From Ptychodera flava (lineage: Eukaryota > Hemichordata > Enteropneusta > Ptychoderidae): a stretch of DNA of 64,000 nt. The stretch lies in NCBI RefSeq assembly GCF_041260155.1, contig NC_091947.1, positions 23,880,115-23,944,114 on the forward strand, written 5' to 3'. The notes beneath the pieces are model-generated. The model was not told where the DNA came from. It made no database searches and was given only the letters and a program-made list of their open reading frames with translations. A program made the position numbers and the translations under genes. Positions 35,601 to 47,116 of this stretch are shown piece after piece (the first letter of the stretch is position 1; each line of letters starts with the position of its first letter).

Positions 35601-38600
35601 AAATTCAACATGTTTCTCAATGTTAATTGTGAATTTTTTTTCCTCCAGATCAAGAGGGTTCTTGAAGTTTCTTGGTGGTGTGACTGTAGTTACCGGAGGT
35701 GCCATCATTGGAAGTGTAGCATATGCAAAATCTAACCCCGAGTTCCGCAAACAAGTGGAAAGCAACTGGCCGTTTCTTGTCCCTATCTTAGACCAAGCGA
35801 TTGATAACAGTAAAATTAGTGAGGAGAGTATAGCAGGAATCAAGAATAGTCTTTATGGCATGAAGGATCGCATTGTAAGGTATGTATCAAACTTAGAAAG
35901 CAGATTTTTAAAATAATTGCTTCTTAAGACTTTTTTTCAGAAATCACCAATCTAGTTCACATCCCCTTACATAATTTTTGAGCACAATATATATATTGAC
36001 CGGAGAAAAGTGGTACACAAGAAGAATAAGTTTCATCTCTGTTGTTATTGTCTCAGAATGCCTTTCATCACATTAAAATAGAAACAAACACCTAGAATAT
36101 AATATGTAAGACAGCGTACCATGAACCCAGTGTCCTTCAGTTTTGTCAAAACAGTCAGCAGGAAAGGAGATGTAACATCATCTGGTTGCAAACAAGGTGA
36201 AATAATATGTTACAAAAGGGACTGTGTAAGTTACAAGAGTTCAAAAAAACAAACATCAGCCTCCAGAAACACAGCAGATGTGCAATTATTGCAATATCTA
36301 TTCCAAGTGGCAAGATGGAGGTTCATACTTGTACTTTGGTTTTCACTGAGGAACAGAAGTTTGTCAAATAAATAAGTCTGTCACCCAGCTGTGTCTGTAT
36401 AATTTTTCTGTTGACTGATACATTGCAAAAAAAACAAACCATGGTGAAAATTGTTAATTGCATTTAAAAAAACATTAACAATCGAGACATGATGACAAGC
36501 ATATCACATCACTGTTTCAGTTTCATTGTTCAAGACCAATTTTGCTGATTTGTAGTTTTACCATGCTTTTCTGTTGACAAATTGACAGGTGAAATTGGTA
36601 TTATAACTAAAATATTTTTCTCTAATATGCCTTTTACCAATATCACACACTATTCTCCTTTGATTTTAGCCTGAAAGATTCCCTGCCGGCTCTACCATCC
36701 ATTTCTACACCTAGTAAGTCTCCAACTGTTCCTATCACTGATATACCAAAGGATGAACTTCAAAAGACAGAAACTAAGAGTTTGCTCCCCAAGGCAAAAC
36801 CAGCAGAGGAGTCTAAACCCAAGACAGAGGTCTCTGAGCCTAAGGTGAGCCTGTGTGATCTTTTAGTATTTTATAATTTCAAATGGAAAATGTAGTTTGC
36901 TCATTCACCCCATTTTGATGCATAATGGTTCAACTTTGCCATAGAGAACAATAGGGATGTTCCAACATTTGGAGGTGAAAGGGTTGGAATAGTGACATTG
37001 CATCACAGATGTTTCCAGTTGCAAGGTAATACTGGTAATCACTGTAAGCCTGATACAGCCTGGCACTAGAGTGGTATTGCAGTAGACCAGGAGCCATGGG
37101 GAGGACCATGAGTCGTATAACCCATTCCTAGAACGACATGTAAAGATCTGAGTATACTCTGTACCCACTCAAATGCCCTGCCAGATTATAGCTCATATAT
37201 GAACATTCCTGTTTAAAAATGTCTCCATGAAATTAAAAATCTAATTGCTATTTGCTTGGAGAATTCGAAGAAAGCTACAGCTGTTTCATATTGCATTTGG
37301 ACAAAAAACTTCATATCTTGCACCGGTTTTGTTTACAAATTGAAAATTCACATGAATATTTTGCAATCTACTTTAACAATCAGGGAAACCATGTTAAATT
37401 CTTTTTCCACACTTTGGTAAATTGGGCTTTGGCAAGGTATAGAAATATGATTATGAAGACAAGGACACTTTTCTCCATAGAACTGCTTTATGGATAATCA
37501 AGGTATATATTATTGGTTGTGTTCACAGGGTTAGTTACCATCATTTGAAATATAACTCTCAAAATCAGTCACAGTTATTTCTCACCTTTGCATACAGAAA
37601 GCAGCAGAGCCTGTGAAGGAGAAGAAACCAACGCCGGAGAAAAAGCCGGCAGCAGCCGCTGTTTCGAAAGAAGAAGAGAAGAAAGCAAAGAAGGAAAGAG
37701 AGGAGAGGGAAGCCAAGGAGAGAGAAGAAAAAGCTGCTAAGGAACTAGAAGAAAGGATGATTGCACAGGAAATTGAAGAAGCTGCTGATGAAGCTGGTAA
37801 GTTTGGTGACAGTTATTGCTCTGGCTGTTACACCTATACTGTCAGAGATTAATACAACTCTCTATTGTTTCAGAGGGAAAGTCAAAGTTGTAAATAGATA
37901 TTTGGGGGTTATAGGGTCAAAATCACTGTTGGAGGGAAGTTAGCCCATAAAAGTTTCTCAGGTCGGGTAATCAAGTGATAGTAATCTTTGAAATTTATCA
38001 TCATGACAGTCCAAAGTATGTAGAACTCTGTTGTTGCTATGGGGAAGTCAGGCCTCAAGATAGAACTTTGGAAGAGGCAGACAAAAAGCTGTTAAATCAG
38101 TGAAAACTTTCCCTAACGTCACTGTTGTTTGCTGTGATCTTACTTGTAATGAAACTATTTGCAGTTTAGCTTCTGGAATGTGCAACTTTCATGTGACTGT
38201 TCTTACATGTAGTTGTAGTGCTGTGTTTCATACAGTGATCATGCAGTCTTGCCAAGTAGTACTGATTTTGTCAACTCACATTGTTTTAGTCATCTATGCA
38301 TCATTAATTTAATGCATTGCTTCCGATAGTCAGACAGATACCCAGGTATCTATCTCATGCAAAGCAGTTTGATGAATACATGATAACAAGTGTGGCTCAC
38401 ATGATTAACATTGAAGTTAATCCCATGTTTTTTGAAAATATTTTGTTTGGATTAGAAACATTTATGATAAATAGATGACGCTTAGTAGCTTTGTGAAATC
38501 CAGTGTTCGTGTGGCTTTCCAAATTTATAAATGCACTAAATCGGTGGACAAGTTAATAGATAGTGTTGGTGCTAAATCCATCTGGGTAAAATGGGATGGC

Positions 38601-41600
38601 CCATTATTGAAAAGAGAATGGGAAGATTCCATATGGAGTGTTTTAAAGATGATGTTCTTTACCATACATAAATTATAAATCTTTGTATGTTCTGTCACAG
38701 CCATGGAAGTTATCGTTGGATCATTACTGAAATCTTGTGAGGCTACCTCACAGCAGGCTGTTGATTCTCAAACCAAAGCAGTAGACGCCATCAAGAGACA
38801 CACACAGCAACTCAAGTATGCAATGGATGACACAGTAAGTGTCACTGATACTCAAATTAAGACACTACAAACGTAAGGGTTGTACAGTGACAACAGTTAA
38901 AATTTGTCTGTGACCCCACTTGACATCATTTGCCCTTTCCAAAAACTGGTATGGTCAAGGATGGAACGGTCAAATGTTGCAATACAAGCGATTTTGCTGT
39001 GTTGAGTTACCGTCAATGCTCCACAAACAGTTGAACTCTTCAAGCCCTTCAGTCTCTGCTGTATTACAGTTTTGATAAATCTTATCTTTTAACATGTGAT
39101 TATGCGCAAAAGTACATGTCGCACAGCATATGTATATAAAATGTCAACTCTGATACAGACTCAACCAACCACAACAGAAATTGTCACCCGGGGAAAGAAT
39201 TCTAATTCACATTACCAGATCAGCCATTAATTTAACGGTGTATGAAATTTAATGGAATAAAATATCATGGAGTCTGTTCGCTTCTTAGGCAGGAACTGGT
39301 ATCTGACAACTGTGACAAATACTAATCATTGTAAATTTGGTCAAATTCATTCACCAGGGCAGTGTTGATGACAAACCAATTCAATGGGAATCAGTGTCTG
39401 GTACCTTGGATGCCAAGAAAGATGCCGTAGCAGTAGCTGAGATGGATTTGACCACAGCAAAGTAAGTTTTTCCAAATGTGCATTCAGAATTGCACATATC
39501 TATAGAATGCATGAAACCACTGTTTCTTTGCATATGCAATGGAAAGTGCATTCCAAGTCTCTGTACACATACCAAAGCCAGGGAGACTAGACTTGTCCAG
39601 CAAATAGAATGCATCTTCGGTGTATACATAGATGGTAGAAGAAGAGTTCACAAGATTTTCTGACCTTCCAGACTTTGCACATTTATTTCTTGCTGTGGTT
39701 GTAATAATTATTGTTTCTCTGGCTTTCATCTGTCAAAACTGATTTTTAAAGCACTCTCAACTAAATGATGAATTTTCTCACTTATCAAAATGTATAGAGA
39801 AACTGAACGTGAAAAGTGATATTTTTGAGAAATCCAAGGAAAGTGATACTCTGCTGAAAGCCAGCAGTGAGATCTCAAGCACGTCATTGTAGTCCACTTT
39901 AACATGAGTTGACCACGGTCCACTATGAGCAATTACATCGTACCAGGTGTGGATATGATATCAGAAAGCATGAAATGTTAAAGGGACTGTCATCTCTCTC
40001 AAAGCAGCTTCATTGACTCAGTGTTCGTTGTTTATTTTTGTTGCACTTTCTTCAGGGAAGAGTTTGAAAAATTGAAGCAGACCATAGAGGAAGCCAGAGC
40101 TCAGGCATCCAAATCTAAGTCCAAGTTCAGCAGTGGACCGTCGCCCGTTGTAGTTGAAGCTGAAGAGGCTCTGAACAAGTTGATCGATGAAGTTGACAGT
40201 GCTGTGGCTGAGGTGAGAATGTAGTCACTGGGTGCAAGAAACCATGCTTGTTCAATCTCTGCCAGTGGATGGCATCAAAATAATTTCCAGTTTCGCAATG
40301 TACATACAGTACTGTCTTTTTAAGTGGCTGTGTTAACCTATGACAGAAAAGTACTGCTTGACAGGTTTCAGCTTTGTTAATACCATAGACAACAGAGATA
40401 CAACCAGAGATGAAACATGATAATATTCCATATATCCAAGCCATATAACATTTTCCCAGTGAATCAGACAAAATATGGTATTTTACCTTCATGAATTATG
40501 CTAAATTGGCATCGGTGCCCAGGCACAAGATGTTAATGCTGGAGAATATACATTTACTTTTTGAAATGTGTTGTTTTTAAGACCTTTCTTTTCAGCTGAT
40601 TTTTGCCACAAAATATGTACACCCTGTACAGCTTAAATACCTAAGGGACTAGAATGTAGCCTTCTTACATGAAGATATGACTGTTGACAAAAGATAACCG
40701 CAAAACAACAATGAATGGGTCATTGTAGGTAGTTCTTTAAAATCATAACAAAACAAATGAAACAAAACACTACAAATAAATTTGTTGCTATGATTTCCGT
40801 CAGGTTACCTCAGCCAAAGCAGATTCCAAGATCATGACAGAGTATGCTGACTTGGTTGAGAAGGGAAAACAACTGTTCAAGAAGGAGCTTGAAAGTATCA
40901 TGCCAGATGTCAAACTTGGAAAAAAAGGTAAATGAATAAGACTTGTTTGCATGTTTCTTGAGATTCTGTGGGAAGGAAGTTCCATTCAAGCCCTTGATGG
41001 AGCTGTAGAATCATATTGATTGTCTGAACAAAGAGTTCAATGCTTTGAATGTTGGTGAAACATTTGTATCACTGAAAAAACAGGTAGACAGGCTTTGATA
41101 GATATTTTTATTTTGTCATTAGCTATAGTTATTTTGTCATTGTCTGTATGGTCATGGTATACCAATTTCAATTAGAAACATGGATCATGTTTTATTGTGA
41201 AAAAAGCTTTAGTGAGAATTTTGAAATCTTAATTCTGAATTATTATGTCCAGTTGGAAGTGGGCCATATATGTCACATGTTCTGTGTGTGATAACATCAC
41301 TAACTGCGTTAGCTATAGTTTTTGTTATTTTATCATTACAAACTGAGCAATATGATGTAGCTCTATTTATCAACTGATGATAAAATGGTCACTGCTTGAA
41401 TCTTACCTCCGCCTGGCTTCACCAATATACAGGACATGTCAACATGTAGGCTTGAATTAAAATTGAAGCAGTGAGTTACATCATCTTATAGCGTTCTCAT
41501 ATCTTAACCAATATTTCATGGATTCCAGGCAAAAAGTTGACAGAGGATGAGTTGAACTCCCTAATTGCCCATGCACACCGCAGAGTGGAACAGCTTCAGA

Positions 41601-43676
41601 AACAGCTGGCTGAGCAACAAACAAGAGAACAGCAACGAGTCAGTTCGGCGTTGGAAAAACAAAAAGAGGAAGACAGGAGAGCAGCTGACGAGAGAGTCGC
41701 CAGAGAACTTGAGAAACAGAGGAGGGATTTACTTTTTAAACAACACAAGGATGTAAGTCAGAATAGATTTAAGCTGTGGAACAGGTCTATTTTTTTAGAT
41801 AGTGGGCATGAATGTTCTGGGAGAAGAGGTGAAGGACAAATTGACATCCCACATAAAAGAAAACAAGGGTTCACCAGTCAACCAATAATAAAATGTTCCC
41901 AGGGCTAAAATGACAGTGAAAAGGAGGGAGAAATTTCTGAATTCAACAGGATGAAAATCTTCAATTTAGAACATGTAGAAATTTTATTGAGATATCGCAA
42001 CATTTATTGGTATGTTCAGACAAAAGTCTCAATATCCATATATTAAGGTTTTATATCATTGTAAGGGTTGAGTTTAAGCAAGACTTTGCTTAGCTGTAAT
42101 TAGCCATGTGTTTGAAGATGTGATTTTGTTATCCCTTAACATTCAGATGGCCAACTTGTCTCAGGATTTTGAGACAGAAATGAGACAGCAATTACGACGG
42201 CAGGCAGCTGCCCACAGTGACCATCTCAAGGACGTCCTCCGGGTGCAGGCCAAGGAGTTGGATAAGCAGTTCGAAAAGAGAGAGCAGGAGATTCTGGCAA
42301 ATGAGAGAGAGAGATACCAGATTGAGTTACACGGTGCCTTGGCCAGGCTGAGAGGAGTGGAGTCAGCCATTGCTGGTAAGTCAATGTGTGTGTAAAATGG
42401 AACTTCACAGCATTGCTGTGTTGTTGTTGATACACTAAAATTTGCTTATATTGCATCTCATAGTATTATCACAGCGTGTGTCTGGGTATCAGTAGGCTGT
42501 AAACACTGAAGACGTAAGATGGGTTACCACATTTTCAGGAAAAGATATATGTTTGTCAATCTGACGCTGTATTTACTTGTTCTTTCAGAGAGGGCTGATC
42601 TTGAAAAACAGTCTCAGAAAGCTCAAGAACTCTGGTTAGCATGCGAGAGTTTGAAGAGAACAATACGAGATGGTAAGTTGGAATGAATACGCAGAGAAGC
42701 TATGAAATAGAATTATTATTACTGATATGTTTTGACATATTTGGTCTGAGAAAAAATGATATGCCATGGAGTAACAGCGTTATTCTTAAGGTTTTGGGAT
42801 TCAGATAAATGGTTGTAGGATGAAATTAGTCATCTTTTATCTATACAAGATTGTTGTGGCTCACTTTAATAAAGCAAATGACTGTAAAAGACTTACCAGC
42901 TCAACACCTAAAATCAAGGTGTACACTACTGAAGTTGTCAGATCACAACACAGCGCCCTCTAGTGGCAAGCATAGCATGTTTTGATTGTACGATTTCTTA
43001 ACCCCTCTCACAACCAAACTTATATGTACCTGTTGTTTTCAAAAAGATGCTTGACCGATGAGGTCAAGTTTTGATAGCACTCTTTGCAGCTTTTGCTGTT
43101 ATTTGTCATTTATACTCCATGACCTGTGTATTTTTAGGAGTAGAAGGTGCTTTTGATGAAGACAGCAAACTGAAACCGCTTGCTGAAGAAATAACTGCTG
43201 TCAAAGAAGCTGGAACTACGTTGCCGGTGATTGATGGAATTATCGAGGCAATGCCGGAACAGGCACTCACCAGGGGAGTTGTCACGGAAGAAACACTCAA
43301 GTCAAGATGGAAGCATGTCAGGAAAGTTTGTAAAAAAGTAGCGATGGTGGATGAAGTCGGAGGCAGTATGTTCCAGTACTTGCTGTCGTATGTCCAGTCG
43401 TTTTTAATCATTGATAATCCACGCCCTCCTTCAGCCGAAGAGGATATTGACCCATCTACACTAGACACTTTTAAGTTGCTAGCATTTGCTGACTTCCACA
43501 TCAAGAATGGAGATCTAGACCAAGCTGTCAGATACGTCAATCAACTCCAGGGCATGCCCAGAGAAGTGGTTTCCGATTGGCTGAAAGAAGCTGTGTTGCT
43601 GTTGGAAACCAGCCAGGTGGCCAATATGCTTTCGGCAACAGCATCAGCATGTGGCCTGGGAGCATTGTGCGTTTAG
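32620..43676 (+). CDS. IMMT: IMMT (MIC60, mitofilin), MICOS core subunit
   Basis: Thirteen in-phase exons: 32620-32658, 34956-35071, 35649-35879, 36670-36844, 37598-37796, 38701-38834, 39358-39461, 40056-40212, 40804-40927, 41529-41752, 42147-42375, 42589-42672 and 43138-43676 (stop TAG), giving 784 residues (human 758). The N-terminus MLRVACRFSGRVK and the basic stretch after it form the mitochondrial presequence. A run of seven Pro follows. A glycine-rich membrane segment at ~59-78 (FLGGVTVVTGGAIIGSVAYA) anchors it in the inner membrane. A Lys/Glu-rich coiled coil follows, then the conserved LNSLIAHAHRRVEQLQ, MRQQLRRQAAAHSDHL and VLRVQ. The mitofilin C-terminus is FKLLAFADFHIKNGDLDQA and YVNQLQG...DWLKEA. 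The family shapes crista junctions and binds outer-membrane import complexes. Confidence 0.97.
33364..33851. mobile_element. Mutator-type MITE, 470 bp, ~123-bp TIRs, 9-bp TSD
   Basis: The element is 33373-33842. The left arm 33373-33496 and the right arm 33720-33842 are complementary over ~123 bases with about five differences. They begin TAGCTGCAAAATTGTAGCGC. ATCAAAACC flanks both ends (33364-33372 and 33843-33851) as an exact 9-bp target duplication. Long TIRs plus a 9-bp duplication are the hallmark of Mutator-like elements. The ~223-base core has no transposase. The intact duplication and low arm divergence suggest a young insertion. It sits in IMMT intron 1. Confidence 0.9.
33990..34099. 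repeat. Dispersed hairpin repeat, copy 2
   Basis: Nearly identical to the copy at 3251 over TTTTTAGCTCATATTTGGT, the complementary ATACCAAAAAGAGCTTATAT and AGTCGGTGGCGTCTGTATG. It starts only ~140 bases after the Mutator-type element. Downstream sequence to ~34290 may belong to the same unit, but no second copy confirms this. Confidence 0.75.
36903..36992. mobile_element. Decayed MITE relic, CCTTTCACC family
   Basis: CATTCACCCC at the left and GGTGAAAGGGTTGG at the right are degraded inverted ends. The interior CAACTTTGCCATAGAGAACAAT closely matches CAACTTTACCATAGAAAACAAT in the element at 54793. It lies in IMMT intron 4. Confidence 0.5.
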
Positions 43677-44373
43677 CTCAATCTGCTGAGTGCTCACAAA
43701 TATCAAAATACCTTCTTCTGTTATTTCAGGACCAAGTTCCAACAAAATTTTTCTTCTTAACAGCTCTCAAATCCTTTAATGTTCGTTTAACATGTGCAAG
43801 GGAAGTGTTTGCAGACAAGTAAAATGTATTGTCACTCAGTTTGACCTTGTGATTTTGTTGCAGTTACTATGGTTCTGTTTTAGGGGCACTATAATCAAGT
43901 TTTCAGCCAGCATTACTGAGCAATACTGGGCCTTTGCTAACCTGTAGCACAATATAACATCATTTTAGGGGGTATGTTTGTATTTATTCACCGTGAAAGG
44001 CACCCTCAGACACACAATGATTCTACCATGGGGAGGACAGCCCAGTATTTTTCAGGTGTACCTTTCAATCTTCTCCAGCATACAGTGGTTTGCTTGTAAA
44101 ATGAGAACAATCAATGCATTCATAGGAAACACTGCACGAAAGTCCTTGAAAAAACTCAGTTTCTACACAATCTGTTTATCATCTGAGGAATCAAAAGTTC
44201 TTTTATTTTATTATGCTGCAAGTAGATGTTTAATAATTTTTTGCCATTTATGTGAACATTTATCATTTGTCAGCTGAGAATAATTTTATTTTTAGTTTCC
44301 AAGAGACGTCTTGTGCATAATTCATTTGGAGTGTTTTGAAAAGAAACCTGTGTTTAAGTGCAGGGTTGTATAA

Positions 44374-44379
44374 AATAAA
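44374..44379 (+). terminator. IMMT candidate polyadenylation signal
   Basis: AATAAA about 700 bases after the IMMT stop codon, followed by a GT-rich stretch. It is a plausible end for a UTR of this length. Earlier cleavage is not excluded. Confidence 0.45.
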
Positions 44380-46881
44380 ATGAAAGGGTGTATAAAACTT
44401 GAAGTTCTGGTCTTTACTTTCCAAGTATGCAGTGTACAGTGTGCAGGCTATCAGGTGCACATGCTAGTACAGTACCTGACTGCAAATATAAGGTACATGT
44501 AGCCTTGCCCAGCAGATGGTGCAGTAGCCAAGCATTACCTAAGTGTCTGCCTTGCATCTGTGACATTAGCTGAGAAGACAGCTGTTAAACCACATCACAG
44601 AGAGAAAAGAGTTTCACCAGAAAATTACCTGTGATCGGAAAGAAGTGTGGAAACTTTTACCATCATAACATAATTTTGTATAGGTTTTGCTTTGGCAAAG
44701 TGAATATTTGTAAACAGAGAATCTTTACATATGCACCGTATTACCAGTGAAATTGATCTCTGTTGCACCCATTTCAGTTTAAAACAGCAGGGCTCAATCG
44801 GTATGGTCATTATAACCATGTATTTAATCTTACGTTTCACCATTTTACTACATCAGTTTTGATGAATCTTGTCATTCCTTATTTGCAACGTAGGACCTCT
44901 AACAGAAGGAAATAAGGATGAAGGGCAGAATCAAACTTCCTTTCACTCCGTAAGGGTTGATCTTACCCCATAGTATGCTGGTAATGTTGTACAGTTCAAA
45001 ATAGGATGATTACTCTGACATGAACTAAAGTGCAATGCATCCATAATGAAATCATTACAAAATTTATGAACTGATACCATGTGATGCCATGTTTTTTCTC
45101 TATAATGCCAAAAATTGTTCATTTTGTTTTGCTTGATAGACTACTCAACGTGCAATACACATTCCAGCTAGCACATCAGAGCAATCCTACCAGTCTGCCC
45201 GTGAATAAAAATAATTTATTTCCAAAATTCTGTTATGGCTTGCTTTGATGTGCCAGCACAGCACCCGGCCACAATTTAGCATGTTATGGAACCTATTCGC
45301 AGTGATACAAGTTGATGATCACAGCCCATTAAGACCTGAACGACAGTGTTCCCTAGCAAATAATGACCAGTAGATAAAGGCAAGTCTTTTCATTCCAAGG
45401 CAATACCGTTCAAAACACCACTACAGACCAATCTTGTGACACAATGAATACCACATAGAATTTTCATAGCTGGCAGTATCCCCACAACCCTATCCAGTGA
45501 CTCTACCAGCCATGTAATGCGGCATGAGCCTTTAGAATATTTCTGTATAGAATGGATCACTTGTGTGGCATACCTGGGGCAAGATATCCCCATATAGTAC
45601 TTGAACGAGACAGAATAGTGACAAATGTATATTTAAATCTGTTTTATTCAAACATTATTTTTTAGACTATATAATTCAAAAGATTAAAAAATCTAGCTAA
45701 GGTAGAATTTGGTATCATCAATATGATCAAGATAATACTGATGCCCATGGCAGTGATAGAAAAAGGGAAATGCACTGTATTTCCCAAAAGAAGAATGTTC
45801 TCTAAAAAATATATTTTTAAAGATCTAGTATAATCTATATCAAAATATTTTCAGCGGGGCAACACAGTCGTAGAAAGTATTTCATCTTCAAAAGCACACA
45901 AAGTCACCAATACTTTGGTAACCTGCTGCTGGCAGTGATACAAAAAAAAGAGACAGTACTTATGTGAAAAAATGAAGTCTGACAAAAAAAAATATTTGAG
46001 TAACAGAAGTATTTGAATCTACAATATAGTATCAGATGTGTACTATTTTGTACTTTTTTGTACAATTCAACTGAAAAACAACTGACATTGATTTTCGAAG
46101 CATAATATCCATAGAGAGATGATTTTTGTTTCCGAAATACAAGAACAAGATTTTGACAGTAAAACTATGAGATACATGGCAAATTCAACCACAATCTTTC
46201 AAAGATTGACTCAAAACGGGAGTTATATGCAGGTTCCTATGGCAGTGTTATCAACTTTGGGAACAAAGTACAAATATTTTCTACTATAAAAATCACTACA
46301 ATGTAAGTAATCTTAAGTAATCTCACTAAAATGTAAAAAATGTTACAAAATACTGCAGAAAACTTAGACTTGAATTGAATTTTCCAAAATACACCAAGTC
46401 AACACAAAATGGCAGTGATGTGCTGGTTGTGGCAGTGTTAGAAAAACAGAAATATTTCCTTTATTGCACTTATTTAAACAACAAAAATCCACGTCTGTCA
46501 AAAACTCTATGTTCTTGGTCTCAAACATTCACAAAGGTGATTTGAAAACAGTACTTGGAAAGTGACAGAATGTGGCAGCTGAACATTGCTTCCCTTTCAT
46601 GACATAAATCAGAGTTGATGATATAGAGTTGACAACACAGATAAGTGGCAGGTTATCTTCTTTGTACCCTGTGAGTTAAACGTGTTTTCTGACATTGTAT
46701 CAACTGAATCACCCAGTCTACTGCTGAATAATTTTCAGTTTTACAGGTGCAAAATCAAGCTTCTACTCTATCCCAAAGAGCCATGGGAAATTAAAACATT
46801 GCATGACAAACAAAACTTATTGCATCGACAGGGGAGAGTGTTCACCTCTTTTCAATCATCATTTGCAAATTCACACTACAT

Positions 46882-47060
46882 GATGTCAAATGTAAAGGGG
46901 GAGGGACTTGATGTCAAGTGCTAAAGGGGAAGGCTTTGATGTAAAATGCTGGGTCTGATGTCAAAATGAAGATGAGATGGAGTTTGATGTCAAACACAAA
47001 AGGGGTGGGGGTTGATGTCAAACACAAAAGGGTGGGGGGTTTGATGTCAAATGCAAAATG
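46882..47060. repeat. Minisatellite with GATGTCAAA unit (~28 bp)
   Basis: About seven imperfect units start with GATGTCAAA(A/C/T) and are followed by an A-rich then G-rich part (AAAGGGGTGGGG). Units are 28-29 bases, with one shortened to about 19. The array ends 57 bases before the UNG stop codon, so it may lie in the UNG 3' UTR. Confidence 0.8.
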
Positions 47061-47116
47061 TTTTGTTTGTCAGGTGCACTTTTACCCATAGTTCCTTCTA
47101 TCTTTTGATGATATAT

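Larger units (their letters stand above)
43677..47116. other. Intergenic region between convergent IMMT and UNG
   Basis: About 3.4 kb without a supported coding frame. The left part is probably IMMT 3' UTR and the right part UNG 3' UTR. TGGCAGTG(A/T)T recurs several times between 45745 and 46435 without a fixed period. A minisatellite lies at 46882-47060. Confidence 0.6.

Noticed and set aside
45745-46435. Recurring TGGCAGTG(A/T)T words between IMMT and UNG
   Set aside because: Spacing is irregular and the surrounding sequence is not repeated, so a satellite or array is not supported.
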